The notes: generated by a model from the letters alone, not told the origin. A stretch of 64,000 nt of DNA from Homarus americanus (GCF_018991925.1 NW_024756661.1:1-64000); one strand, 5' to 3'. Numbered from the stretch's first letter, positions 35,879 through 46,894 are shown. Numbers and translations are program-made.

Positions 35879-36636
35879 ACAGTCAATACTCGGGTGGTGG
35901 CGCGTGAGGCTACTTTTATCCAGTGTCTGGTAGTGAAGACCTTGTGAGTCAGGTAACATTTTATTTTATTTAGTTTTTATTTCTGTCTGGCGAGCAATAC
36001 GGTAACCAAGCAGGGTTGGCCTTGTGACGTCACCGTGGGTTGGAGTTGACAGTCACCGTGGGTTGGAATTGACAGTCCCCGTGGGTCTGAATTGGCTCCT
36101 CACCACTACAGTACACTTGCCTTCTTCATGGTGATAACTGTCCCGTCTCTCACTATACTGCACACTACACTACACAACCACTACACTTACCTATGACATT
36201 TACCTATGATGATTACGTATGTACTTTACCTATGACATTTACCTATATACGAGGCTTAACACCCCCCCCCCACCCATGATAATATTTACCTCCAACTCAC
36301 ACCACCAAATAATTGCATTTAAAAGACTATCCGACAGACCACAACAACCAAGTGATTCTTTTGTTTAGTGTATGATAAATCTCTCTTTTTGTTTACAGTA
36401 GCACCACACACTCCCCCAGCTAACCGAGTCCAATACCTACACGGTGCCCACTAGTCATGCTGGGCCGGGCTTGCCTTGCACCTGGCGGGAGACGAATATT
36501 AATTTGTGGACGACGTTAGCAGGTGTTTGTGAGCCTCGTGTCTGAAAAGCTGCCAGTTGTAAACACGGAAGGCGTGGACTGGGAGGCAAATCCACCGTCT
36601 AGATGTGGTAGGAATAAACCATGAAAGGTGTGCGTT
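35879..36636. other. Unique DNA, no gene recognised
   Basis: Includes a GTGGGTTGGARTTGACAGTC triplication at about 36,044-36,095. No gene. Confidence 0.5.
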
Positions 36637-36830
36637 AGACTACAAGGTGTGGAGGACTACAAGGTGTGGAAGACTACAAGGTGCGTGAGACTACAAGGTG
36701 TGGAGGACTACAAGGTGTGGAAGACTACAAGGTGTGGAAGGGATGTGGATGAAGGCATGATGGGTTTGAGGGATGTGGATGGAGGATGTGCAAGGGATGT
36801 GGATGGAGGCTTAAACAGTCAAGAATGTTC
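36637..36830 (+). repeat. CTACAAGGTGTGGAAGA short array
   Basis: Seven copies of a 17-bp unit to about 36,740, then GGGATGTGGATG-type repeats. Confidence 0.85.
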
Positions 36831-36899
36831 CAAGTTCGACTGTAAGGACACGATATATTGGAAGGTGTCCAAGAGGAGACGAGAGAGAGAGCCAGGAAC

Positions 36900-37122
36900 T
36901 ATCACCACCACAATGCCACCACTACCACAATGCCACCACTACCACAATGCCACCACTACCACAATGCCGCCACTACCACAATGCCACCACCACGACTACC
37001 GCAAGCCACCACAACAACCACTACTACTACCACAAAGCCACAACGACCACAATGAAACTACCACCACTACGACTACCACAATGCCACCACCACCATTACA
37101 ATAATTACCACCACCACCACTA
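36900..37122. repeat. CCACTACCACAATG array
   Basis: CCACTACCACAATGCCAC units grading into ACC/ACT triplets. Confidence 0.88.
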
Positions 37123-37253
37123 CTTGTAACCCTCAGGTATACAATTATCCAGCCAACAAGGAAATAATTTTGATCACGAGTTGTTTACAGTTCTCAGGAA
37201 GTAATCTGCGGCTAATATCACTACTGATGAACCGCAGTCTTGTTCTGTAGTGA

Positions 37254-37420
37254 CGGTTTACACACTGTAGAGGGTGAGGATGGTTTACACACTGTAGAGG
37301 GTGAGGATGGTTTACACACTGTAGAGGGAGTGGATGGTTTACACACTGTAGAGGGAGTGGATGGTTTACACACTGTAGAGGGAGTGGATGGTTTACACAC
37401 TGTAGAGGGAGTGGATGAGG
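37254..37420 (+). repeat. 27-28 bp minisatellite, six copies
   Basis: GGTTTACACACTGTAGAGGG plus TGAGGAT (first copies) or AGTGGAT (later copies). Very low divergence within each subtype. Confidence 0.95.
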
Positions 37421-37623
37421 ATGTGCAGTAACCTCAATGTGCTGTTATAACTTTCATCTTGTGTGAGCAGAGGCGTCAGTTGTCCCGGGGGGTGATGGCC
37501 GCTAACTGCCCATGAGACACCTGCTGTTACTGCTTTATCAACACGCTAAGACTCTCTCTCTATCATTGTCATTAATCTTCCCTTGATCATTTCTTTTTCG
37601 TAAATTCACACAACGAAGGTGAA

Positions 37624-37627
<4 letters not shown>
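37421..37627. other. Unique spacer
   Basis: No feature recognised. Confidence 0.4.

Positions 37628-37681
<54 letters not shown>
37628..37681. repeat. (GT)n microsatellite
   Basis: About 27 GT dinucleotides. Confidence 0.97.
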
Positions 37682-37685
<4 letters not shown>

Positions 37686-37699
37686 TGCAGATGTAGAAG

Positions 37700-37937
37700 T
37701 GCGTTACTTAAAAAAAGTTACGTTACTTAGAAAATACGTAACTTAAAAAATACGTTACTCTAAAAAATACGTTATTTAAAAAATACATGATTTTAAAATT
37801 ACGTTACTTTAAAAAACATAACTTAAAAATACGTAACTTTAAAAAATACGTAACTTAAAAAATACGCAACTTTGAAAATACGTAACTTAAATCCGTTACT
37901 AAAAACACGTTACTTAAAAATACGTTAATTAAAAAAA
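37700..37937. repeat. AAAAATACGTTACTT minisatellite
   Basis: About 14 copies of a 16-17 bp unit, alternating between ACGTTACTT and ACGTAACTT forms. Confidence 0.92.
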
Positions 37938-38019
37938 ATCACTTTCGTTGTCAGATCAATACAAGACGCCTTGGCTCACGACACCTTCCCCACAATCCAC
38001 CAGCGTTTCCTTGACCTAC

Positions 38020-38055
38020 TGTATATACTGGGGTGCCTAATCATCAGGTTATCTC
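38020..38055 (+). repeat. Partial foldback arm
   Basis: ACTGGGGTGCCTAATCATCA then GGTTATCTCC matches the outer half of the arm at 6,551-6,602. Confidence 0.6.
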
Positions 38056-38319
38056 CTATACCGTGTCATGACTTTTACTCCTTGAACTACTTCCTAAATG
38101 ACCTGACTCACGGCAGTCTCCAGGTCACTACACCACCGCGTCGCGTCGGCAAACTTGACTAAGGAGTTTTAATATCCATCCACTCAATTTTTTCCTTATA
38201 TTACAGATCGCCTTTTTATCCTGTTATTCAGACAGAGAGCAGTGTCCATAAGCTATTAGCCAACTAGCTATATATATATGACCAATAGGCAGTTACTATT
38301 AGATACTATCATAAACAGC
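38056..38319. other. Unique DNA
   Basis: No gene recognised. Confidence 0.4.
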
Positions 38320-38452
38320 ACCCCAACACTACCCAACCTAACGCAAACCCAACCTAACCCCCCAAGGTCGCGTTAGGGTGTTAAATCATGAGGTGAAATA
38401 AGCTAGTGTGTGTGGGGGTGGGGGGGGGGGCTAATGTTCATGTGATCCCAGT
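38320..38452 (+). repeat. CCTAA patch and foldback arm with G-run insertion
   Basis: A short CCTAACGCAAACCCAACCTAA patch, then GTTAAATCATGAGGTGAAATA, AGCTAG, a 10-base G run, and GCTAATGTTCATGTGATCCC. The arm is expanded in the middle by GT/G slippage. Confidence 0.65.
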
Positions 38453-38629
38453 ACAGTAGTCCTCATCGCCGTTACCTTAAATCACCACCACATAAACCAC
38501 CTTAACACAACACCGGGGGTTAAGGAGACACGTGAAGATTGGATACATGACACTGGGTAGAGAACAGGTAGAATCTGTGTGTCAATTATGGCCAAAGATA
38601 ATCAATCCCAACATGTGTTACTTACAAGT

Positions 38630-38630
<1 letters not shown>
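38453..38630. other. Unique spacer
   Basis: No feature recognised. Confidence 0.4.

Positions 38631-38662
<32 letters not shown>
38631..38662. repeat. (CA)n microsatellite
   Basis: About 16 CA dinucleotides. Confidence 0.96.
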
Positions 38663-38666
<4 letters not shown>

Positions 38667-39218
38667 CACGGTACAAGCGTCACCACCACCAAGGCACCAT
38701 CTCTTCCTCCTCCCCTCACAACCTTAGCTACGACTTGAGTCCCTCTGTCGCCAAGAGTGATCTACACCCAGACATTTAATCTCGCCCCTTAAGTTCCTCT
38801 TCAATAGTCTTTATCTCACGTGGCTATGAGTAAGGATGCTATATATACTTCGACTGGAGGGGTGGGAGGGGAGGGGAGGGAGGGGAGGGGTGGGGTGTCT
38901 AATCTTCAGGTAATCCATAAGACCTAATCCCATGATGCCAATCCTCTTTATCAGTCCTCAATGGGAAGGAACCGAGGACCCCCACCACCATCACCACCAC
39001 CCATCCCTTGATTCAATTACCAATGTCTCTCTCCCATTGTGTTCCGGCGCCAAGTTCACCCCTAAACTATTTCCTCCGGGCCAAGAGACGATTAAACTCA
39101 GGAGCCAAGAACTTCCCCGGGACGGTGCTGAACGCCTCTGACGGGGTATGGCGGTGTAGTCCTGAGAGAGCGCCCAACTTCATGAATACACAATTTGCAG
39201 CTTTGGGGTCAGAGGTGT
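38663..39218. other. Unique DNA with G-rich patch and partial arm
   Basis: GGGAGGGGAGGG lies at 38,858-38,892, followed by GGGGTGTCTAATCTTCAGG (outer half of the foldback arm, about 38,893-38,914). The remainder includes a GC-richer stretch at 39,045-39,160 with no recognised gene. Confidence 0.5.
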
Positions 39219-39355
39219 GGGGGAGGGGGAGAGGTGTGGGGAGGGGGAGGGGGTGTGGGGAGGGGGAGAAAATGTGGGGAGGGCGGAGGTTGGGGGAGTG
39301 GTGTGGGGAGAGCGGAGGTTGGGGGAGTGGTGTGGGGAGGGAGTGGGGGGGTTAA
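39219..39355 (+). repeat. GGGGAGGGGGAGAGGTGTGG array
   Basis: G-rich irregular array; open frames on both strands are low complexity. Confidence 0.88.
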
Positions 39356-39476
39356 ACAGGAGTATTTTGGTAAGACCTCCTTGAGACACAAGCACTCAGC
39401 CCTGTATACTATAGGATCTTACTGTAATTGGTGATGAACCGAGCGCGTTTCTTTTGGTACCGTATATAACTGAGAC

Positions 39477-40190
39477 GTGCTGGTGTATACATGGGGTGCT
39501 GGTTTATACATAGGGTGCTGGTTTATACATGGGGTGCTGGTTTATACATGGGGTGCTGGTTTTATACATGGGGTGCTGGTTTTTATACATGGGGTGCTGG
39601 TTTATACATGGGGTCTGGTTTATACATGGGTGCTGGATTATACATGGGGTGCTGGTTTATACATGGTGCTGGATATACATGGGGTGCTGGTTTATACATG
39701 GGGTGCTGGTTTATACATGGGGTGCTGGTTTATACATGGGGTCTGGTTTGTCATGGGGTGCTGGTTTTTTATACATGGGGTGCTGGTTTATACATGGGGT
39801 GCTGGTTTATACATGGGGTGCTGGTTTATACATGGGGTGCTGGTGTATACATATGGGGTGCTAGCATACATGGGGTGCTGTGGTTTATACATGGGGTGCT
39901 GGTTTTTATACATGGGGTGCTGGTTTTATACATGGAGTGCTGGTTTATACATGGGGTGCTGGTTTATACCATGGGGTGCTGGTTTTATACATGGGGTCTG
40001 GTTTATACATGGGGTGCTGGTTTATACATGGGGTGCTGGTTTATACATGGGGTCCTGGTTTATACATGGAGTGCTGGATTATACATGGGGTGCTGGTTTA
40101 TACATGGGGTGCTGGATTATACATGGGGTGCTGGTTTATACATGGGGTGCTGGTTTATACATGGGGTGCTGGTGTATACATGTGGACTGG
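39477..40190 (+). repeat. 19-bp minisatellite, about 38 copies
   Basis: Tandem TATACATGGGGTGCTGGTT. Variants are mainly T-run length changes, loss of G, and GGATTA for GGTTTA. 19 is not a multiple of 3 and the unit lacks stops, so three plus frames of 105-274 codons stay open (WFIHGVL, YTWGAG and LYMGCW peptides). Not genes. Confidence 0.98.
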
Positions 40191-40575
40191 GTGCTGATGT
40201 ATACACGAGATTTTCGTGTAAACAAGAAGTTCGCGTGTAGCTCCACATTGGCTTCTCGCGCACACATCAACTCGTCTACACCAAGGTCGAGTATTATGTA
40301 GACCTTGGTGACGACATGAGGTTGTATACAGTACTAACGTCAGAACCGCACAAGACAACAACGCAATCAAGAAAATGAAATCTTTTGTGAGCTGCAGAGA
40401 GCCTGGAGACACCCACCTCAGGCAACGGTGCTCAGAATCAGTTCATGGCCGACCACCAGTGTACAGGGGAGAGAAAAGGAAGCGAGGAAGGGGGAAGAGA
40501 GACGGAAAAGGACAGAAGAGGAGGGGAAAGAAGGGGAGAAGAAAGAAGAGGAAGGGGGAGGAGGGGAGGGGGAAC
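40191..40575. other. Unique DNA then purine tract
   Basis: Unique to about 40,465, then GAGAAAAGGAAGCGAGGAAG-type polypurine to 40,573. No gene. Confidence 0.5.
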
Positions 40576-40932
40576 GTGATCAATCTGGCGAGTAAAGAAC
40601 GTCATCAATTTGGCGAGTAAAGAACGTCATCAATCTGGCGAGTAAAGAACGTCATCAATCTGGCGAGTAAAGAACGTCATCAATCTGGCGAGTAAAGAAC
40701 GTCATCAATCTGGCGAGTAAAGAACGTCATCAATCTGGCGAGTAAAGAACGTCATCATCAATTTGGCGAGTAAAGAACGTCATCAATCTGGCGAGTAAAG
40801 AACGTCATCAATCTGGCGAGTAAAGAACGTCATCAATCTGGCGAGTAAAGAACATCATCAATTTGGCGAGTAAAGAACGTCATCAATTTGGCGAGTAAAG
40901 AACGTCATCAATCTGATGAGTAAAGAACGGGT
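40576..40932 (+). repeat. 25-bp minisatellite, about 14 copies
   Basis: AACGTCATCAATCTGGCGAG plus TAAAG. Copies are nearly identical; TTTGG and CTGATGAG variants sit at the ends. Confidence 0.97.
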
Positions 40933-40973
40933 GTTGTATACTATGTGGCTATATAATTATGTCATTTTCTAGT

Positions 40974-41263
40974 TTCTAATCAGGAGGCTGATGTGGAACT
41001 GGGTTTGCTGACCACAATGTCCGCCGCCACCCTCTCAAGGGTTCGGGGATCACTGTGAGAGGCCACAGGGGTGCAGGTAGAACCCGCCCTCCGTCGCTGG
41101 TTCTGGCAAACATCACAAGTCCTCTTCTGTTTCTTTATTTTCCACCTTTAACTTCACATTCAAAGTTTCGTAGAGTCCCCTCAAATGTACTAGTAATCAT
41201 TTCGTAGTACAATATACGCGTTTGCACAAACTGCTGACAAGAGTGCAATTATCCGCGGTCTGT
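40974..41263 (-). mobile_element. LTR element 5' leader remnant
   Basis: About 290 bp lying downstream (minus strand) of the primer-binding site. It would be the untranslated leader or start of gag, but no gag-like frame is visible. It ends at a 15-bp sequence, ATGTCATTTTCTAGT (40,959-40,973), that is repeated just outside the LTR at 42,371-42,385. Confidence 0.55.
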
Positions 41264-41281
41264 GTCCCTGTTCGGGCGCCA
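41264..41281 (-). other. tRNA-Lys primer-binding site
   Basis: Minus strand reads TGGCGCCCGAACAGGGAC, an 18-base perfect complement to the 3' end of tRNA-Lys(UUU), the primer used by many LTR retroelements. It starts two bases (AT) after the LTR end, the normal spacing. Confidence 0.92.
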
Positions 41282-41283
41282 AT

Positions 41284-42369
41284 TGTCATGGTTTTAGGTG
41301 TGTCGGTGGTAGTATGAGTGGATTTTATTATATAAAGATAATAATATGTCGTATTTCTTACCGTAGAGTTCGATACCTTCACACTGGTTACTTACAGGAG
41401 ATTATGGCGTATCTACGTAGAAGTTCACTCCACCACTCGACATTCCATGATTTATACTTGATAAATGATGATTTAATGAATTCCATTAATTTTCAACACC
41501 TATCTCAGTTATTGGTTATACTTTGTCATAACCAATCAGTCATTACCTTTAGTAATAATAAGATAGGATCACAGATACGGGCAGATAATTGCACTTACAT
41601 TTATTTCTCAAGCTTCCATACAATGATTTACAATTTGCATGGATATATGATTCACTCACGTTCACGCTGTAATAAAATTAATCTTCTAAAAAAGAATTTT
41701 CAATTTGGGGACACATGTGATTACTCTACTGTGGGCATGACTTAACAGAGCCTTAATTCTTCAAGTGATTCATTTACTGCCAGCCTGGATTGCTTCTGTT
41801 ACAACCAGGCTTCATCACAAGAACTTCTTTACACGGCAATAACAACAAAAGGTACTTTTGGGTTACCACACATAGTCTCGCGTCACTGACAGTCACTGTA
41901 GACGGGTGTCGTGCAGGAGAACTCTATAAGCGTGAATTAATTAACCATTTACTGTAGGTTTGATAGGCCAGCCTGGATTGCTCTTGTCGCAACCAGGCAT
42001 CCACACGTGATATTTCCACGGGGATAACAACCTAGGTTAACACACTTAGTCTCGTGTCGATCACGGTTCACAGGACGGAGTGGCGGTGGAGGACTCTGTG
42101 TGGTGCAGTGTCCCGCTCCCTTTCAGGAGGGAGAGAGTCAAGACGACTTCTTAACTAAGCCATGGCTCAGGGGATACTACTTAAAATGAGGTTTTTGGGT
42201 GTGAAGCGATGAACAGTACAACACTGTTTCACTACCCACCCCCCTAAAGGCAGGCTAACATACACTAATTGAAAATACATGTCCCAGTTATGCCTAGCTG
42301 GGCGTCTTATCTCTGGTAAAACAAACTTTGGAGTTGGTTGCGTGGGTAAGCCTAACGCAACCCATGACA
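41284..42369 (-). mobile_element. Long terminal repeat, about 1.09 kb
   Basis: Bounded by TGTCATGG (41,284-41,291) and its perfect inverse CCATGACA (42,362-42,369), the TG...CA form of an LTR. The adjoining tRNA-Lys primer site fixes the polarity: transcription runs on the minus strand. No second LTR, gag or pol is in the window, so this is an LTR plus a short leader, not a full element. A Gypsy-type origin is plausible but not proven. Two stretches inside (from about 41,770 and 41,945) are diverged tandem copies sharing CCAGCCTGGATTGC and TAGTCTCG. Confidence 0.85.
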
Positions 42370-42385
42370 CATGTCATTTTCTAGT

Positions 42386-42644
42386 GTCTTAAAAGTACGG
42401 ATTACTTTGTTTATACATCTTATGGCAACTAGATTTTTTTTTTATTCTGGGAGATAAAAATCCACTTATGTTTACCTATTTAGATCAATTAATAAATAAA
42501 TACATTCACATATTAGACGCAGGGAAAATAACGGAATGTAAGAAAAAACTAAAAAAATAAGGGTAAATTCTGATATGTAAGGAATATAGTATTAGTCACC
42601 ATCTAAAAAATATAAAACCACTAGAATAATCGGGGTTTCACTAT
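42386..42644. other. AT-rich unique DNA
   Basis: No feature recognised. Confidence 0.4.
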
Positions 42645-42715
42645 TCGGAGGTTCGGTTCGGGGGTTCGGCTCGGGGGTTCGGTTCGGGGGTTCGGCTCGG
42701 GGGTTCGGTTCGTGT
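42645..42715 (+). repeat. GTTCGGTTCGGGG short array
   Basis: About five 13-bp copies alternating GGTTCGG and GGCTCGG. Confidence 0.92.
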
Positions 42716-42850
42716 GCTTCAGATCTAACCGAGAAAAAGATGGAGGAGTGTTGTGTTGAGGTGAAGGGCGGGAGGGAGAGAAGAGTCTACCCTGGCCACC
42801 TCAATATTGCATCACCAAGACGTATCTCCCCAACGTAAAACAACATCCCG

Positions 42851-43012
42851 GACATGAAGATTAGTCACCCTAGCTTATTTGCACCAATGGATTAAAGTTA
42901 TTAAACACACTAACGCTACCTGGAGGGTGGTCTATAGATTAGGTTAGGGTTGCATTAGGGTGTTAAATCATCAGGTGAAATAAGCTAGGGTGCCTGTTCT
43001 TCACGTGAGGAC
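42851..43012. mobile_element. Foldback element with two inverted arms
   Basis: Left arm 42,851-42,897: ACATGAAGATTAGTCACCC, TAGCTTATTTGCACC, GGATTAAAG. Right arm 42,961-43,012: GTTAAATCATCAGGTGAAAT, AAGCTAGGGTGCC, TTCTTCACGTGAGG. The core includes GATTAGGTTAGGGTTGCATT, a TTAGG-like patch. Together with 15,961-16,085 and 22,070-22,332 this is the third copy with both arms. Confidence 0.7.
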
Positions 43013-43504
43013 TTTTGTTTTCATTGGGGATATACTGTAGTTCGCTCGTTCATACAGGGACGAACAAAGACCAATTACCACATCTCTCCTCGGGTTGTTA
43101 ATGTTCAACCTCCACTACCACCTAACCACCATTAACAATCACCACTACCATTCTACCACCACTACCCCACTACCATCCTGCCACTTACCAACCCACTACT
43201 AACCCCGCCACTTACCACCCCCCCACCAAACTAGTTGTCATATCCAGCTTGGAGTTGCGCTGGGGAGTTGGGGCGCGCGTCCTGCATATCTCAACTCGTG
43301 GGCGACCCTCCCAGCCTCGTCCATCATGCCACCTGCTGGTACCTAACACAATCCCAGTAACCAGAGCAAAGAGGCAACACCACCCCTCACGCCTCACAAG
43401 GAAAGGAAGGTGAAGTAGATCTAGTGAGGATTTAAAGTCTTTCTGGGAACTATGACCGTGAGATGGGTGTTTTAGTAACATAACGGAAAATACCACACAG
43501 TCTC
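43013..43504. other. Unique DNA with CCACTACCA patch
   Basis: ACCACTACC low complexity at 43,108-43,225, otherwise unique. The non-repetitive part of the minus-strand frame (43,212-43,480) has no recognised domain. Confidence 0.5.
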
Positions 43505-44097
43505 CCAAAGGCGCCACCAGCCAGTAAAACCAACAAGCCACCAGCCAGTAAAACCAACAAGCCACCAGCCAGTAAACCCAACAAGCCACCAGCCAGTAAA
43601 CCCCAGCAGCCAGCCACCAGCCAGTAAAACCAACAAGCCACCAGCCAGTAAAACCAACAAGCCACCAGCCAGTAAACCCCAACAAGCCACCAGCCAGTAA
43701 ACCCAGCAAGCCACCAGCCAGTAAACCCAGCAAGCCACCAGCCAGTAAACCCAACAAGCCACCAGCCAGTAAAACAGCCAGCAAGCAGCACCAGCCAGTA
43801 AACCACAAGCCACTTAGCCAGTAAAACCAACAAGCCACCAGCCAGTAAACCCAACAAGCCACCAGCCAGTAAACCCAGCAAGCCACCAGCCAGTAAACCC
43901 AGCAAGCCACCAGCCAGTAAACCCAACAAGCCACCAGCCAGTAAACCCAACAAGCCACCAGCCAGTAAACCCAACAAGCCACCAGGCATTAAACCCAACA
44001 AGCCACCAGGCATTAAACCCAACAAGCCACCAGGCATTAAACCCAACAAGCCACCAGCCAGTAAACCCAACAAGCCACCAGCCAGTAAACCCAACTT
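43505..44097 (-). repeat. 24-bp minisatellite, about 25 copies
   Basis: CCAACAAGCCACCAGCCAGT plus AAAC. Three successive copies at 43,983-44,050 carry the same CAGGCATT variant, so a block was duplicated. Minus-strand Trp/Leu/Gly-rich frames are read-through, helped by a unit length divisible by 3. Confidence 0.97.
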
Positions 44098-45541
44098 GAT
44101 CAAGCACATTACTGGGTGGGGTGAAGCACGAGCGCCCGGTGTACAGGAGTGTGTTTATGCATGGGGTTGAGACTCTTGATACGTGTTCCTCACCTCGTAC
44201 ACGGGATGCCCTCTGCACGGGAGCCTCCAGTTTAACACACAAAACTCTCTTTTTATTACCCATGATTCACACAGAGTAATGAATAAAGTTGTGGGCCTCG
44301 AGGGGCTCCCGACGTCAACCCTAATCTTAGATGCACGTCCACCAAATTTGTTTAAGATCAGATAGTCAGTTAAGAGTGTCTGGAGTAGAGTACAGTAGTC
44401 GCTGGAGGGAGGTGATGTCTTTCACCTGTGTCTTGATAATTGTGATATTTTCTAAAACCTAAAGAGACGACCAGAGATAATTCAAGTTGGTGCACGGAAA
44501 CTAAAACAAACGACAGGAAAAAAAACGTCTCCATCCGTACAATAATGGAGACAAAAGCGGATAACAAGCTGCACAACAGCTTGCATGAAAATATTCTTCT
44601 AGATCTTATCACCTTGACACTACCACCGTGACGCGTCATCCTATCCAGAGATATGAACTTCCATTTAAATTTTGCCACAGGGAACATCACGTTAACCCTA
44701 TGTGTGCCAACCACTCGTGCTCAAGCAATATTCCACCTGGCCAACCTGCACCATGGCGTTAACACAAGAGACGTGAATCATATCATACAGCACAGTGGCT
44801 TGTCTCCTCGCTTGCAACAACAATGCAACACGGCAGATTACATTGTATCCCGAAATATCAGAGTTAAGCCGTCGTGAGGGAGGACACACCTGACAGCTTA
44901 CACCACCAGGTGAAGGTGTCACCTGCCCTCACCTGTTCTTACTGTTCAGTGTTATCTCCCTCCCCCATGATCTCGCTGACGACTGCCGCAGGTACACTAC
45001 CAATAATTAATACCAACCAACCTCTGCGGTTTAAGATAAGCATAAGGGAATGTTAGTGTTTGAGATTCAAAACTTATTACCAAGTTAACTTGTGTCTCAA
45101 CACTTGAGCTTTAATATTCACACAGCGCCTCGGTGGTTTAGTAATCTAGTCAGGACTAATAGAAATTCAGATTATACTCTGAAGTATCAGCCAACGTAAA
45201 CAAGTGTGGGAGCTGGATGAATTAAAACAGCGTTGTGTTAAGATAGGTACACATCCTGCTAGTTCTCACGACGCATCAGTCATCTGGGACGTTTCTCCTA
45301 CACCCTCTTGGGGGTGAACCTCTGGAATCAGCGCCAGGTTACTTGTTAACAAGGCCGGTAGTGACGCCCTGCCCTCACACTACCACCACCACATCCCAGG
45401 TAATCTTGGGTTCCTACTTCCTGCTTCCACACACTCACTAACGTCTCCGTTCTCAAAGCTTAGCACAGTAGGTCGATTTTTCCCCGTAACTGAGGAGGGC
45501 AGAATGGTTTAATACCAACGCCAATATGTCCGCGTTCTTTC
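44098..45541. other. Unique DNA, no gene recognised
   Basis: About 1.45 kb almost free of tandem repeats. GGTGGTTTAGTAATCTAGTC at about 45,131 resembles a pol III A box but lacks a B box. Short frames show no known domain. Confidence 0.5.
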
Positions 45542-45578
45542 TCAGTATATGTCTCTAGTGACGTGAGACATATACTGA
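45542..45578. repeat. Perfect 14-bp hairpin
   Basis: TCAGTATATGTCTC and GAGACATATACTGA are exact inverse copies around a 9-base loop (TAGTGACGT). It lies 26 bp before the 38-bp array. Function unknown. Confidence 0.85.
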
Positions 45579-45603
45579 AAAATCTTACTTGTGAGAATCT
45601 GCC

Positions 45604-45908
45604 CAGGTGGTGGTGTACCGCTATACCCTCACATGCAGCTACAGGTGGTGGTGTACCGCTATACCCTCACATGCAGCTACAGGTGGTGGTGTACCGCTAT
45701 ACCCTCACATGCAGCTACAGGTGGTGGTGTACCGCTATACCCTCACATGCAGCTACAGGTGGTGGTGTACCGCTATACCCTCACATGCAGCTACAGGTGG
45801 TGGTGTACCGCTATACCCTCACATGCAGCTACAGGTGGTGGTGTACCGCTATACCCTCACATGCAGCTACAGGTGGTGGTGTACCGCTATACCCTCACAT
45901 GCAGCTAT
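45604..45908 (+). repeat. 38-bp minisatellite, eight near-identical copies
   Basis: The unit starts GGTGGTGGTGTACCGCTATA and ends CATGCAGCTACA. I see no difference between copies except at the last. The zero divergence contrasts with most arrays here and implies very recent expansion or homogenisation. All three plus frames are open by chance. Confidence 0.97.
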
Positions 45909-46172
45909 ATTGTTCTCTGACCTGGCGGACCCCTGTGACCCTTTCTGTACGTGTACCCTGTCCCACACACCTTTCTCCCTCCCCCACACACACTCACCAT
46001 CTTGCTGACATTGACCGAGTCCTACTTTCACCCCTACCCCATCCCTCCCTCCATCCACTTACCCCATCCCTCCCTCCATCCACTTACCCCCATCCCTCCT
46101 CCTCCATCCACTTACCCCTCCCTCCTCCATCCACTTACCCTCCTCCTCCTCCCCCCTACCCCCTCCCCTTGT
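45909..46172. repeat. CCCTCCATCCACTTACCCC array and flank
   Basis: Unique to about 46,025, then four to five irregular copies of a 19-25 bp pyrimidine-rich unit. Confidence 0.8.
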
Positions 46173-46554
46173 GTGCCAACAGGAGACAGTAACGGTGTGT
46201 CAATTGGACCAAAATACCACGACCAGCCAACCAACTGAGAACCTACAATATGACCCCCCTTAAAAAATTTAGATAAAATCAACAAGTTCATAGATGACAT
46301 ATGACCAGTTGATTTTGAGGGGCAGGTCAAGAAATACAACATATATCAACTTTTATACACACACATCCCCCCAGACACACACATCCCCCACCACACACAC
46401 ATCCCCCCACCAGACACCCACATACAGCACCATGATGACAGATTTAACCCGAGAATGACCTCCGTAAGTGAGCCAGTTAGACGCGTTCTTACATCTTCAG
46501 TTACGGGGAAAATTTCATCTATAAATTTCTGAGAATCTGGGCCCAAGTTCACGC
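46173..46554. other. Unique DNA with CACACATCCCCC repeats
   Basis: CACACACATCCCCC units at 46,355-46,420. The piece at 46,440-46,530 is a diverged inverse relative of 22,997-23,080. No gene. Confidence 0.5.
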
Positions 46555-46894
46555 CACGGGGGAGAAGGAGGAGGAGGAGAAGAGAGGAGAGAAGGAGAAG
46601 AGGAGGAGAGAGAAGGAGAGAAGATAGGTGAGGTGTGGGGGTGTGTGGTGTGGTGTGTGTGTGTGACGGTGATGTGCGTGTGTAGGTGGGAGGGAGCGAC
46701 AGCTTGTTGGGGCGGGGAGCAGAGGAGCTTAAAACAATAACTTTGTGGGAGTGGGAAGAAGGAAAAAGAGGGGGGGGGAAGAAGAGAGGAGGGGAAGAGA
46801 GGGGGAGAAGAGAGGGGGAGAAGAGGGGGGAAGAAGAGAAGCAGAGGAGACGACAGGTGGTTTAGGGAGGGGTGGGGGATATGTAGGGGGGGGA

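Noticed and set aside
39477..40301. 274- and 249-codon plus frames (WFIHGVL / YTWGAG repeats)
   Set aside because: 19-bp minisatellite without stop codons; frame cycling accounts for all three open frames.
40576..40932. Regular 25-bp repeats suggestive of CRISPR
   Set aside because: Units are contiguous with no unique spacers, and the context is eukaryotic. The same applies to the other arrays.
43212..44263. Trp/Leu/Gly minus frames that look like membrane-protein repeats
   Set aside because: 24-bp minisatellite with a period divisible by 3; the opposite strand and other frames are equally regular, and no start or splice context supports a gene.
45563..46192. Frames of 109-209 codons across the 38-bp array
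   Set aside because: Repeat read-through; period 38 is not a multiple of 3, so all frames share the same peptides.
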